A stretch of DNA of 64,000 bases from Pacificispira sp965223125 (GTDB lineage: Bacteria; Pseudomonadota; Alphaproteobacteria; UBA8366; Aestuariispiraceae): positions 3,410,001 to 3,474,000 of the forward strand of contig OZ244984.1 of the NCBI GenBank assembly GCA_965223125.1, read 5' to 3'. The position numbers were made by a program, and so were the translations under genes. The notes beneath the pieces were generated by a model. That model did not search any database. It was not told the origin of the DNA and saw only the letters and a program-made list of their open reading frames with translations. Shown one piece after another: positions 15,855-25,439 of this stretch. Positions within the stretch are counted from its first letter, which is position 1; every line of letters begins with the position of its first letter.

Positions 15855-16781
15855 ATGGGCCAGATCACGGCAGGCATGGTGAAGGAACTGCGCGACACGA
15901 CGGGCGCGGGCATGATGGATTGCAAGAAGGCACTGGCAGAAACCGATGGCGACATGGAAGCGGCGGTCGATTGGCTGCGCACCAAGGGGCTGGCCGCTGC
16001 AGCGAAGAAGGCCGGGCGCGTTGCCGCCGATGGTCTGGTTGCGGTCGTGACCGACGGTACGGTCGGTGCGGTTGTGGAGATCAATGCCGAAACCGATTTC
16101 GTCGCACGGAATGACGGATTCCAGGGCTTTGTGCGCGACGTCGCCGCCATTGCACTGGCAGAGAAGGGCGATGCGGAGAAGATCCTGGCATCGGCCTATC
16201 CGAAGACCGACCGCACGGTGCAGGAACAGCTTGTCCACAACATCGCCACCATCGGCGAGAACATGAGCTTCCGCCGCGCCATTGCATTGAGCGTCGGCGA
16301 TGGCGTGGTTGCCGGTTATGTCCACAGCGCGGTTGTTCCGGGTCTGGGCAAGATCGGTGTGCTGGTCGCGCTGGAATCGACTGGCGACAAGGCAAAGCTG
16401 GAAGCGCTGGGCAAGCAGATCGCGATGCATATCGCCGCCGCGCGCCCGGAAGCCCTGAACATCGAAGACGTCGATTCGTCGAACCTGGATCGGGAACGTG
16501 CGGTTCTGGTCGAACAGGCCCGTGAATCGGGCAAGCCGGAAACGATCATTGAGAAAATGGTCGAAGGCCGTATCCGCAAATACTATGAGGAAGTGGTGTT
16601 GCTGGAGCAGGTCTTCGTCATCGATGGCGAGACCAAGATTCGCAAAGTTGTTGAGAATGCCGCTGCTGATATCGGCGCGCCGGTCGCTCTGACGGGCTTC
16701 GTGCGCTATGTGCTGGGCGAAGGCATCGAGAAGAAGGAAGAGGATTTCGCCGCTGAAGTCGCCGCCGCGATGAAGGGCTGA
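15855..16781 (+). CDS. tsf: elongation factor Ts
   Basis: Guanine-nucleotide exchange factor for EF-Tu. The 308-residue protein has the N-terminal UBA-like domain with LRDTTGAGMMDCKKAL and the signature block EINAETDFVARND near residues 75-87, which contacts EF-Tu. Length is normal. An AGAGGAG ribosome site precedes ATG 15855. A strong rho-independent terminator follows 18 bp after the stop, so rpsB-tsf forms one unit and pyrH starts another. Confidence 0.98.
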   Translation: MGQITAGMVKELRDTTGAGMMDCKKALAETDGDMEAAVDWLRTKGLAAAAKKAGRVAADGLVAVVTDGTVGAVVEINAETDFVARNDGFQGFVRDVAAIALAEKGDAEKILASAYPKTDRTVQEQLVHNIATIGENMSFRRAIALSVGDGVVAGYVHSAVVPGLGKIGVLVALESTGDKAKLEALGKQIAMHIAAARPEALNIEDVDSSNLDRERAVLVEQARESGKPETIIEKMVEGRIRKYYEEVVLLEQVFVIDGETKIRKVVENAAADIGAPVALTGFVRYVLGEGIEKKEEDFAAEVAAAMKG

Positions 16782-16799
16782 TCCCCGTGTGTCGATAAA

Positions 16800-16836
16800 G
16801 GGCCGCTTCCGGGATCGGGGGCGGCCCTTTTCTTTT
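16800..16836 (+). terminator. rho-independent terminator after tsf
   Basis: GGGCCGC (16800-16806) and GCGGCCC (16821-16827) form a 7-bp GC stem with a 14-nt loop, followed by TTTTCTTTT. Position directly after tsf supports a transcript end. Confidence 0.85.
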
Positions 16837-16903
16837 GCCTGATGCCCGAGGCCGGGCCAGAATGCAGCCCGTCCGACCCTGGAACCCGTGGGAGATTTCC
16901 TGA

Positions 16904-17629
16904 ATGCCCAACGATGCCGGTCCGCTCGTCTACAAACGTGTTCTTCTCAAGATTTCCGGTGAGGCCCTGATGGGGGATCGGGAATTCGGCCTTGACCCGG
17001 AAATCGTCGAACGGATTGCCGAAGAGGTCATCGCGGTTCGCGATCTGGGCTGCGAGATATGTCTGGTGATCGGTGGTGGCAATATCTTCCGCGGTGTTTC
17101 CGGTGCCGCCAAGGGGATGGAGAGGACCACGGCGGATTACATGGGCATGCTGGCGACGGTCATGAATGCGCTGGCGATGCAGGCCGCGCTGGAGGCGAAG
17201 GGCGCACCGACCCGGGTCCAGTCGGCAATCCCGATGGCGACGGTCTGCGAGCCCTATATTCGCCGTCGGGCCACCCGGCATATGGAAAAGGGGCGGATCG
17301 TGATTTTTGCGGCAGGGACCGGCAATCCGTTCTTCACCACCGATACCGCTGCGGCCCTGCGCGCGTCCGAGATGGATTGCCATGCGATGCTGAAGGCGAC
17401 AAAGGTCGATGGCGTCTATACTGCTGATCCGATGAAGGATCCGACCGCGACCCGATATGATCGGTTGAGTTATCAGCAGGTGCTGACCGACAATCTTCAG
17501 GTTATGGATGCCTCTGCCATCACATTGTCGCGGGATCGTGGCATTCCGATTCTGGTTTTCTCGCTCTATGAGCCGGGCGCATTTGCCGAAGTGGTCTGTG
17601 GACGCGGGCGGTACACCATCGTGAACTGA
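16904..17629 (+). CDS. pyrH: uridylate kinase
   Basis: Phosphorylates UMP to UDP in pyrimidine nucleotide synthesis; the bacterial enzyme belongs to the amino acid kinase family and is hexameric. The 241-residue protein shows VLLKISGEALMGD at the N-terminus, VIGGGNIFRG near residue 58 and the DAxAITLSRD-like block near residue 203. frr follows at 115 bp, the usual tsf-pyrH-frr order. Confidence 0.97.
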   Translation: MPNDAGPLVYKRVLLKISGEALMGDREFGLDPEIVERIAEEVIAVRDLGCEICLVIGGGNIFRGVSGAAKGMERTTADYMGMLATVMNALAMQAALEAKGAPTRVQSAIPMATVCEPYIRRRATRHMEKGRIVIFAAGTGNPFFTTDTAAALRASEMDCHAMLKATKVDGVYTADPMKDPTATRYDRLSYQQVLTDNLQVMDASAITLSRDRGIPILVFSLYEPGAFAEVVCGRGRYTIVN

Positions 17630-17744
17630 TCCGGATACAGCCCAGCATTGACCCATTGGACCGAAGCGGGCAAACCGGCTAAAAGAAGCTGCGGGTCGAT
17701 GTAGAGACCCACTGATACGGGCCTGTCATACGGGGAAAAAAGAG

Positions 17745-18299
17745 ATGTCATCCAAGACCAAAGACCTGAAACGTCGCATGGAAGGCGCGCTGGAAGCGCT
17801 GTCGACCGAATTCCAGGGATTGCGGACCGGTCGCGCGTCCACCGAATTGCTGAGCCCGATCACGGTCGAGGCCTATGGTGCCACCATGCCGATCAATCAG
17901 GTTGCCAGCATTTCCGCGCCGGAGCCACGCATGCTGATGGTAACCGTCTGGGATAACAGCATGGTGAAGGCGGTGGAGAAGGCCATTCGGGAATCCGAAC
18001 TGGGCTTGAATCCGATGACCGAAGGCACGGTGATGCGCATCCCTCTGCCGGAGTTGAATCAGGAACGCCGCACGGAACTGACGAAAGTTGCCGGGAAATA
18101 TGCCGAACAGGCGCGGATCGCGATCCGCAACATACGCCGGGATGGCATGGATACGCTGAAACGTGAGGAAAAGGACGGTACGATCGGCCAGGATGAATTG
18201 CATCGCGGCCAGGATGAGATTCAGAAACTGACCGATGAATATGTCGGGCGCGTGGATACAGCACTGGCGGAAAAAGAAAAGGATATCATGCAGGTATGA
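17745..18299 (+). CDS. frr: ribosome recycling factor
   Basis: Splits post-termination ribosomes together with EF-G. The protein is 184 residues, the family norm. Features include the N-terminal MEGALEALSTEFQGLRTGRAS helix, the domain II segment and the C-terminal helices RDGMDTLKREEKDG. The ATG at 17745 follows GGGGAAAAAAGAG. uppS starts 34 bp downstream. Confidence 0.98.
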   Translation: MSSKTKDLKRRMEGALEALSTEFQGLRTGRASTELLSPITVEAYGATMPINQVASISAPEPRMLMVTVWDNSMVKAVEKAIRESELGLNPMTEGTVMRIPLPELNQERRTELTKVAGKYAEQARIAIRNIRRDGMDTLKREEKDGTIGQDELHRGQDEIQKLTDEYVGRVDTALAEKEKDIMQV

Positions 18300-18333
18300 T
18301 CCTTCGCCGCCGTGTCGGTACCGCCCTGTCGAA

Positions 18334-19083
18334 ATGGCCTTCAGTGTGAGCATGAACCAGCAGAATCAGGAAATCCCGCCCCCCCGGCATGTTGCCATCA
18401 TCATGGATGGCAACGGGCGATGGGCGAAACAGCGGGGGCTGCCGCGTGTCGCCGGGCATCGCAAAGGTGCGGAGGCGGTGCGGCTGGCATTGGAGACGGC
18501 TGGGGATCTGGGAATCGAATATCTGACCCTGTTTAGCTTTTCGTCGGAGAACTGGCGTCGTCCGGAAAGCGAGGTTCATGACCTGATGGGGCTGCTGCGG
18601 CGCTATCTGAAGTCGGAAATCGCGGAACTGCATGGAAAGAATGTTCGATTTCGCGTGATCGGGGAGCGTAGGCGGCTGGCCAGCGACATTCAGACTCTGA
18701 TCGAGGAAGCCGAGAAGACGACGGAGGCCAATACCGGACAGACCTTGACCCTCGCCCTGTCCTATGGCGGGCGGGCGGAGATCGCAGATGCGGCATGTCG
18801 TATCGCGCGGTCGGTCAAGCTGGGCCTGCTGGAGCCGGATGCGGTCGATGAGGGATTATTCGAAAGTTATCTCTGGTCAGTCGGATTGCCGGATCCGGAT
18901 CTATTGATCCGGACCAGCGGCGAGAAGCGCATCAGCAACTTCCTGCTCTGGCAATGCGCCTATACTGAATTCTTCTATACCGATGTTTATTGGCCGGATT
19001 TCGACAAGGTGACATTTCAGCAGGCGGTGGAGGAGTATCGCCGTCGTGATCGTCGTTTCGGCGCATCGGCGAGTTTCGCATGA
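18334..19083 (+). CDS. uppS: undecaprenyl diphosphate synthase
   Basis: Cis-prenyltransferase that makes C55 undecaprenyl diphosphate, the lipid carrier for peptidoglycan and O-antigen. The 249-residue protein (ATG 18334; GTG 18346 or ATG 18352 are possible later starts) has the catalytic HVAIIMDGNGRWAK block, whose Asp is essential, then GHRKGAE and the late block DPDLLIRTSGEKRISNFLLWQ. Its stop overlaps the cdsA start (ATGA at 19080-19083), so the two are translationally coupled. Confidence 0.97.
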   Translation: MAFSVSMNQQNQEIPPPRHVAIIMDGNGRWAKQRGLPRVAGHRKGAEAVRLALETAGDLGIEYLTLFSFSSENWRRPESEVHDLMGLLRRYLKSEIAELHGKNVRFRVIGERRRLASDIQTLIEEAEKTTEANTGQTLTLALSYGGRAEIADAACRIARSVKLGLLEPDAVDEGLFESYLWSVGLPDPDLLIRTSGEKRISNFLLWQCAYTEFFYTDVYWPDFDKVTFQQAVEEYRRRDRRFGASASFA

Positions 19084-19934
19084 AAGAACCCGCCCCTCCC
19101 CCTGCATCAAACCTGCCTGCCGATCTCAAACTGCGCGCTATTTCTGGAACAGTACTGGTCCTGATCGCAGCGGTTGAACTGTATCTTGGCGGTTCTTATC
19201 TGGTGGTCTTCGTTGCTGTTCTGGCCGCTGGGATGATCTGGGAAGCCCTGAATCTGACCGGTGTTCGGGGAACCTTGCGTCGGATATTGGCGACGGCGAT
19301 GGCCGCTCTTGGCCTTCTGTCCCTGATGCCGGTTCTCCCGAATGGTGGATTTCCAGTCTGGGTCGCCCTTTTGCTGATGTCGGGAACAGTGGTTTTCGCC
19401 TGGGCGGCTGCAACCCGGAAACGCGCCTTTCCCTTTGGCATGGTGGCGGCGGCTTCTGTCTGTCTTGGATGCCTTGCCATTGTACTGGCGGATCTGCGGG
19501 CCGATGTCTATGTGGTTCCGCCACTGGTTCTGTTGGTCCCGGCTGTCATCGGAACAGATATCGGGGCCTATTTCACCGGTCGCCGGTTTGGTGGTCCCAA
19601 GCTGGCCCCGACAGTCAGCCCGAACAAGACCTGGTCCGGTGCGATTGGCGGCATAGTTTTCGCCGTGATTCTGGGACTTTCGACCCTGTGGCTGCTGATC
19701 GGAGGTATTGGCGTGCGCACTGTGGTTCATGCGATGGTGGCACTTGTTGTGCTTTCGGTTTGTTCGCAGATCGGCGATCTGGTGGAATCCTGGTTGAAGC
19801 GTCGTGCCGGTCAGAAGGATTCCGGCAGACTGATCCCCGGTCACGGCGGATTGCTGGATCGTTTCGATGGGTTTCTGGGGGCCTCTGTCCTGGGTCTGGG
19901 GCCCTGGCTGGTCCTGCAGGAAGTCGGAGGATAA
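19080..19934 (+). CDS. cdsA: phosphatidate cytidylyltransferase
   Basis: Integral membrane enzyme making CDP-diacylglycerol from phosphatidate and CTP, the branch point for bacterial phospholipids. The 284-residue protein has about seven hydrophobic segments and ends with the CdsA signature: KRRAGQKDSGRLIPGHGGLLDRFD (about 240-263). It overlaps uppS by 4 bp and is followed by dxr after 6 bp, so it lies inside a tight envelope/isoprenoid operon. Confidence 0.96.
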   Translation: MKEPAPPPASNLPADLKLRAISGTVLVLIAAVELYLGGSYLVVFVAVLAAGMIWEALNLTGVRGTLRRILATAMAALGLLSLMPVLPNGGFPVWVALLLMSGTVVFAWAAATRKRAFPFGMVAAASVCLGCLAIVLADLRADVYVVPPLVLLVPAVIGTDIGAYFTGRRFGGPKLAPTVSPNKTWSGAIGGIVFAVILGLSTLWLLIGGIGVRTVVHAMVALVVLSVCSQIGDLVESWLKRRAGQKDSGRLIPGHGGLLDRFDGFLGASVLGLGPWLVLQEVGG

Positions 19935-19940
19935 CGGCGG

Positions 19941-21107
19941 ATGGTTGAAAAACGTCGTGTCACGGTGCTGGGGGCGACCGGGTCCGTCGGGCAGAATACG
20001 CTCGATCTGATCCGTCGCGCGCCGGATCGGTTTCAGGTGGTCGGCCTGTCCGCGCATCGAAATGTCGGTCTTCTGGCCCGCATGGCCCTGGAATTCGGGG
20101 CGGAAGTTGCCACCATCGCCGATGAGAGCCTGTATCCGGATTTGAAGGATGCGTTGGCGGGGTCGACATGCAGGGCAACCGCCGGACAGGATGCGGTGAT
20201 CGAACTGGCCGGGTATCCGTCGGATTATGTGATGGCGGCGATTGTGGGTGCGGTTGGCCTGAATCCAGTGCTGGCGGCAGTGCGGACTGGTACTTGCGTT
20301 GCCTTCGCCAACAAGGAATGTCTGGTATCCGCCGGTGATCTGATGATGCGCGAAGTGGCCCACCATGGCGCGACACTGTTGCCGGTCGATTCGGAACACA
20401 ATGCGATTTTCCAGGTCTTCGAGTCGCAGAACCGGGAGTCGATCCGGCGCCTGATACTGACAGCTTCAGGAGGGCCATTCCGGCAATGGACGAGTCAGGC
20501 GATGGCGGCGGCAACCCCGGCCCAGGCGGTCGCACATCCGAATTGGGATATGGGGGCGAAGATTTCAGTCGATTCCGCAACGATGATGAATAAAGGCCTG
20601 GAACTCATCGAGGCGCATTATCTTTTCAGAATACCGCAGGATCGTATCGAGATCATCGTGCATCCCCAGTCGGTGGTGCATTCGATGGTCGAATATGCCG
20701 ATGGTTCGGTGCTGGCGCAGCTTGGCAGTCCGGATATGCGGACACCGATTGCCCATACCCTGGCATGGCCCGCACGGATGGAAAGTCCTTCGGCACGGCT
20801 GGATTTTACCACTACCAACCGGCTCGATTTTGAACCGCCGGATGAGGTTCGCTTTCCAACGCTGCGATTGGCGCGGGATGCCTTGATCGCGGGTGCCCAT
20901 GCACCATGTATTATGAATGCCGCGAACGAGGTTGCCGTCGATGCGTTCCTGAAGGGGCGTATCCGGTTCTGCGATATCGCGGTGACGGTCGAAAGAATGC
21001 TGGATTCCATTCCAGCCTGGAAGATCAATACGATGGACGATGTTTTTGCATTGGATGGTGAGGCACGCGCCAAGGCCATGGAACTGACTGCACAGGCTGC
21101 TGAATGA
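19941..21107 (+). CDS. dxr: 1-deoxy-D-xylulose 5-phosphate reductoisomerase
   Basis: Second step of the MEP pathway: DXP to 2-C-methyl-D-erythritol 4-phosphate with NADPH, feeding isoprenoids including the UppS substrate. The protein is 388 residues. It shows the NADPH motif VTVLGATGSVGQNTL, the FANKECLVSAG block, the substrate-site motif LLPVDSEHNAIFQ and the HPNWDMGAKISVDSATMMNKGLE block. It is 6 bp from cdsA and 30 bp from rseP. Confidence 0.98.
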   Translation: MVEKRRVTVLGATGSVGQNTLDLIRRAPDRFQVVGLSAHRNVGLLARMALEFGAEVATIADESLYPDLKDALAGSTCRATAGQDAVIELAGYPSDYVMAAIVGAVGLNPVLAAVRTGTCVAFANKECLVSAGDLMMREVAHHGATLLPVDSEHNAIFQVFESQNRESIRRLILTASGGPFRQWTSQAMAAATPAQAVAHPNWDMGAKISVDSATMMNKGLELIEAHYLFRIPQDRIEIIVHPQSVVHSMVEYADGSVLAQLGSPDMRTPIAHTLAWPARMESPSARLDFTTTNRLDFEPPDEVRFPTLRLARDALIAGAHAPCIMNAANEVAVDAFLKGRIRFCDIAVTVERMLDSIPAWKINTMDDVFALDGEARAKAMELTAQAAE

Positions 21108-21137
21108 AATGGCGGAAATCTTGACTAAGGATACACA

Positions 21138-22244
21138 ATGGATTCTCTGATCGGCGGCATCGGCTATTTTAATGCGGTGATTGTTTTCTGCGTTCTCGTC
21201 TTCGTGCACGAATTGGGACATTATCTGGTCGCCCGGTTCTGTGGTGTGCGGATTGAGGTCTTCTCCATCGGTTTCGGGCGGGAACTGTTCGGCTGGACCG
21301 ATAGTCACGGCACACGCTGGAAATTCAGCATCGTTCCCTTGGGCGGCTATGTGCGCATGTATGGCGAGCACAGCATGGAACAGGTTCAGGGCGAGACGGG
21401 ACGGGCGGTGAGCGATGCGGATCTGGCTGTTTCCTTCGATCACAAAACCCTGGGTCAGCGCTTTGCCATTGTTTTTGCCGGTCCGGCGGCGAATTTCATT
21501 TTCGCCATTGCCATTCTTTCCTTTCTGTTCGGGGCAGCGGGCGTTCGGGAAGCGCGTGATTTTCCGACCTTCGGTGTCGGCGCGATTGTCGAGGGCAGCG
21601 CGGCGGAAGAAGCCGGATTGCAGGAAGGGGATCGCATTCTGTCGATTGATGGGCGCGCGATCCCGGACTGGGCTACGCTGGTTGAAATCGTGCAGGGAAG
21701 TGACGGGCGCGAACTGATCCTCAAGGTTGATCGTGACGGGCTGGTCTCCACCACGCGCCTGCAGCCCCGGTTCAATGCCGAGTCGGGTGTTTTCCTGATC
21801 GGTATTCACGCGCCGTTTCAGGTGGTGACTTTCGGGCCTGTCGAATCACTGACTCGTGCGGTGGAAAGAACCTGGGATTACAGCGTCCTGACCCTGTCTG
21901 CTATTGGCGAGATCATCACGGGCAACCGCAGCCTGGACGATATGGGTGGACCGGTGAAGATCGTTGATATGTCCAATCAGGTGGCGCAGCGCGGCGCGCT
22001 GGATCTGGTTATCTTCACGGCGGTTCTGTCGATAAATCTCGGGTTGCTGAACCTGCTTCCGATCCCGATGCTGGATGGTGGACACCTTCTGTTTTACACC
22101 ATCGAATCGGTGCGTGGGAAGCCGTTGAACGAGCGGTTCCAGGAATATCTGCTGCGGGCAGGGCTGGCGGTGCTGCTGTTCGTGATGATCCTTGTAACGC
22201 TGAACGATCTTCGAATACCGGAACTTCTAGGCCTCTCTGGTTGA
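21138..22244 (+). CDS. rseP: site-2 membrane metalloprotease RseP
   Basis: Intramembrane zinc protease of the S2P family that cuts anti-sigma factors in envelope stress response. The 368-residue protein has the HExxH motif HELGH at residues 24-28 in the first membrane segment, a PDZ domain (about 140-220) and the third-helix motif LLPIPMLDGGHL near residue 305, which supplies the third metal ligand. Position between dxr and bamA is conserved across proteobacteria. Confidence 0.96.
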   Translation: MDSLIGGIGYFNAVIVFCVLVFVHELGHYLVARFCGVRIEVFSIGFGRELFGWTDSHGTRWKFSIVPLGGYVRMYGEHSMEQVQGETGRAVSDADLAVSFDHKTLGQRFAIVFAGPAANFIFAIAILSFLFGAAGVREARDFPTFGVGAIVEGSAAEEAGLQEGDRILSIDGRAIPDWATLVEIVQGSDGRELILKVDRDGLVSTTRLQPRFNAESGVFLIGIHAPFQVVTFGPVESLTRAVERTWDYSVLTLSAIGEIITGNRSLDDMGGPVKIVDMSNQVAQRGALDLVIFTAVLSINLGLLNLLPIPMLDGGHLLFYTIESVRGKPLNERFQEYLLRAGLAVLLFVMILVTLNDLRIPELLGLSG

Positions 22245-22439
22245 CGCCAGCCCGGTTTGCAAGGGCGGCGGAGTGGATTGGGCATCCTTTAGGAATCCGC
22301 GCTAAGCAATTTGATTCGGCTTCAATTTTCCGGTTTAATCCAGACTCTGGATAGGGTATGAATATGCCGGATTTCGGCTTTTGCCGATATGTGGGGTTTG
22401 GGGATACATAAATTGATGTGGTTGCGGAAGGGCGTTCAT

Positions 22440-24833
22440 GTGACGAAGTTTTCAGGCAGAACTGGCGATTTATGGGGAATCGTCCGGGCCGGGACAGGGG
22501 CTGTTCTGCTCGTATCCGTTCTGGCCGTCGGGGCATTTTCCGTCGTGGCTCAGGCCCAGACCGTTCCGCCTATCGTTGCGCCGCAGCCGCAGGGGACAGT
22601 GCCAGGCTCGTCCGGAACCGCGCCGCAGGTTCAACCTGGGTCTCCGACCATCGGTCGTATCGTCGTTGAGGGTGCACAGCGCATCGAGCGGGAAACCGTG
22701 CTCTCCTATATCGGATTGCGTGAAGGCCAGCAGATCGACGGGCAGACTGTGAATGAGGCGCTGAAAACCCTTTTTGCGACCGGGCTTTTTGCTGATGTGA
22801 CGATGCAGATGAGCGGTGATGCCCTGGTGATTCGCGTTGTCGAGAATCCGATCATCAACCGCATTGCCTTTGAGGGCAATGATCGCCTGGACGATGAAAC
22901 ACTGCAGGCTGAAACCCAATTGCGCCCGCGTGTGGTGTACACGCGCACACGTGTTCAGAGCGATGTTCAGCGCATTTTGGAGCTTTATCGGCGGAGCGGT
23001 CGATTCGCCGCTCGAGTTGAGCCCAAGGTCATCCAACTGGAGCAGAATCGCGTTGATCTGGTTTTTGAAATTGCCGAGGGCGAGAAAACTGGCATCGAGC
23101 GGGTGTCCTTTGTCGGCAATGAGTATTTCTCGGACAGCGCGCTTCGGGAGGAGTTGGTCACCAAGGAATCCCGTTGGTACCGTTTTCTGTCGAGTTCGGA
23201 TACCTATGATCCGGACAAGCTGACATTTGATCGCGAGTTGCTTCGGCGCTTCTATCTTGCCAACGGATTTGCCGATTTCCGCGTGACTTCCGCTGTCGCC
23301 GAATTGACCGAGGCGCAGGATGCCTTCTTCATAACCTTCACGGTGGACGAGGGGCCGCGCTATAAATTTGGAGCCTTCGATCTGACCTCACGGATACCGG
23401 ATATTGATCCTGAGCCGCTTAAGGCTGCAATCGGGCTTGAACCCGGTGACTGGTACGATGCCGATGCGGTGGATGATACGATCATTGCCATCACGAATGC
23501 GGTTGGCGATTTGGGTTATGCCTTCGTTGATGTCCGTCCGGTTGTGAATCGGAACAGGGACGACCTCGAAATCGACATTACCTTTGAGATTCAGGAAGCC
23601 CCGAGGGTTTTTGTCGAGCGTATCGAAATTCGCGGAAACGTGCGGACGCTGGACGAGGTTATCCGGCGCGAATTTGTGATTGTTGAGGGCGATGCCTTCA
23701 ATGCGACCGCATTGCGGCGGTCCCGCCAGCGCGTGACAGATCTTGATTTCTTCTCGAATGTCGAGGTTACGAATGTTCCGGGTTCCGACCCAGACAAGAC
23801 CGTCGTGATGGTTGATGTCGAGGAGCAGTCGACCGGGGAACTGTCGGTCGGAGCCGGGTTCTCGACGGCGGATGGTGCGCTTGGAGAGATCACGATCCGG
23901 GAGCGCAATCTGCTTGGTCGCGGGCAGGATCTTCGCCTGAGCACAAGTCTGTCGCAGCGTCGTCAGACCGTCGATTTTTCGTTTACCGAGCCGTATTTTC
24001 TGGATCGCGAGTTGGCTGCCGGTGTGGATCTGTTCCATGTCGTGCGGGATCTTCAGGATATCGCGTCCTATGACAGCCAGGAATCAGGTTTTGGGTTCAG
24101 GCTGGGATATGAACTGAATGACAGCTGGCGGCAGCAGCTTCGGTATCGGTTTGCACGGGAAACGATTGAGAATATAGCATCTGGTGCCAGTCGCTTTGTC
24201 CGCTCGGAAGAGGGCGATACCTTCGTCTCCCTGGTCGGGCAGACCCTTACATATGACAAATTGAACAGCCGGGTCGACCCGACGGATGGCTATCTTGTTG
24301 CTCTTGGCACCGACGTGGCCGGGCTTGGTGGGGATGTGAGTTATCTGAAAACGACACTGAGCGGGTCGTGGTATCTGCCCTTTACGGAAGATATCCGCTT
24401 GGTTACTTCCGGCGAGGTCGGCAATATCGTGGGTATCGGGAAGGATATCCGCCTGAGTGACCGTTTCCGTCTGGGCGGCGACAATCTGCGAGGCTTCGAG
24501 ACGGCGGGTGCGGGGCCTCGTGACGTGAGCAGCGATGATGCGCTGGGCGGTGAAAAGCTTGCCCGTGGTACCGTGGAACTGCTGTTTCCGATCGGTTTGC
24601 CCGATGAATTCGGGGTATCCGGTGCTGTGTTCACCGATGTTGGTTATCTAACGCAACTGGATGATTCCGGTGCCGGTGTTCGGGATGAGGCATCGCTCCG
24701 TGCATCGATTGGCACCGGGATTGCCTGGAAATCACCGTTCGGACCGATCCGCGCCGACTTTTCCCATGCGGTGCTCAAGGAGGATTTCGATAAGACGGAA
24801 ATCTTCCGCTTCAACTTCGGAACGAGGTTCTAA
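22440..24833 (+). CDS. bamA: outer membrane protein assembly factor BamA
   Basis: Central Omp85 component that folds beta-barrels into the outer membrane. About 797 residues: signal peptide (VTKFSGRTGD.. then a hydrophobic run to AQAQ), a short Pro-rich linker, five POTRA domains (from IGRIVVEGAQRIERE to about residue 400) and a C-terminal 16-strand barrel ending in Phe (NFGTRF), as barrel proteins do. The conserved barrel segment FRLGGDNLRGFE is present. GTG 22440 is preferred as start because GGAAGGG lies at 22426-22432; upstream ATGs at 22389 and 22416 are in frame but have poor ribosome sites and would give an over-long leader. skp follows 3 bp after the stop. Confidence 0.96.
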   Translation: MTKFSGRTGDLWGIVRAGTGAVLLVSVLAVGAFSVVAQAQTVPPIVAPQPQGTVPGSSGTAPQVQPGSPTIGRIVVEGAQRIERETVLSYIGLREGQQIDGQTVNEALKTLFATGLFADVTMQMSGDALVIRVVENPIINRIAFEGNDRLDDETLQAETQLRPRVVYTRTRVQSDVQRILELYRRSGRFAARVEPKVIQLEQNRVDLVFEIAEGEKTGIERVSFVGNEYFSDSALREELVTKESRWYRFLSSSDTYDPDKLTFDRELLRRFYLANGFADFRVTSAVAELTEAQDAFFITFTVDEGPRYKFGAFDLTSRIPDIDPEPLKAAIGLEPGDWYDADAVDDTIIAITNAVGDLGYAFVDVRPVVNRNRDDLEIDITFEIQEAPRVFVERIEIRGNVRTLDEVIRREFVIVEGDAFNATALRRSRQRVTDLDFFSNVEVTNVPGSDPDKTVVMVDVEEQSTGELSVGAGFSTADGALGEITIRERNLLGRGQDLRLSTSLSQRRQTVDFSFTEPYFLDRELAAGVDLFHVVRDLQDIASYDSQESGFGFRLGYELNDSWRQQLRYRFARETIENIASGASRFVRSEEGDTFVSLVGQTLTYDKLNSRVDPTDGYLVALGTDVAGLGGDVSYLKTTLSGSWYLPFTEDIRLVTSGEVGNIVGIGKDIRLSDRFRLGGDNLRGFETAGAGPRDVSSDDALGGEKLARGTVELLFPIGLPDEFGVSGAVFTDVGYLTQLDDSGAGVRDEASLRASIGTGIAWKSPFGPIRADFSHAVLKEDFDKTEIFRFNFGTRF

Positions 24834-24836
24834 TAT

Positions 24837-25427
24837 ATGGTTTTCTTAAGCCGTGTGAGGCAGATCAAAGGCCTCATGTGCTTTGCAGTCGTGGCTTTTG
24901 GGGTGTTCTTCAACACGTCCCTTCATGCCCAGTCGGTAGCACCGGTCAAGTTGGCCGTTTTGGACGCGCCAAGAATTGAGCAGGAGGCCGTTGCCTGGAA
25001 AGACCTGCGCGACAAGTTCAAGGCAGCGAATGATACCGTTCTTGCCGAACTCAGGGAAATCCAGGGACAGCTTCAGAAGGAAGGACAGGGCCTGCAACAG
25101 CAGCAGGCCATTCTGTCATCGGAAGCATTCAACCAGCGCCGGACTGAATATGAAGCAAAGGTTCAGCAATCGAACCAGATGGCGCAGAAACGTCGGCAGG
25201 ATCTGGAGAAGGCGTTGATTGAGGCGCGCCAGCAGATTTTCAAACATTTCCGTACTATTGTCGTCGAGATTGCGGAAGAGCAGGATATCAATCTGGTTCT
25301 GGACCGGTCGAGTGGTGATGCGACAATCGTCTTCGCCTCTTCGGAAATTGAAATAACGGAAGAGATCATCAAGCGTCTGGATCAGAGGATTTCCACGGTG
25401 GAGTTTAAACTGGCACCGTCCCAATAA
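24837..25427 (+). CDS. skp: OmpH/Skp-family periplasmic chaperone
   Basis: Periplasmic chaperone that holds unfolded outer-membrane proteins on the way to BamA. The 196-residue protein has a signal peptide (hydrophobic core about residues 12-27, cleavage likely near HAQS at 30-33), then KLAVLDAPRIEQEAVAW and a long charged, Gln-rich helical region (about 55-145) forming the tentacles. A C-terminal block follows (INLVLDRSSG). It is 3 bp from bamA and 12 bp from lpxD. Confidence 0.93.
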   Translation: MVFLSRVRQIKGLMCFAVVAFGVFFNTSLHAQSVAPVKLAVLDAPRIEQEAVAWKDLRDKFKAANDTVLAELREIQGQLQKEGQGLQQQQAILSSEAFNQRRTEYEAKVQQSNQMAQKRRQDLEKALIEARQQIFKHFRTIVVEIAEEQDINLVLDRSSGDATIVFASSEIEITEEIIKRLDQRISTVEFKLAPSQ

Positions 25428-25439
25428 GCAGGTTGAGCG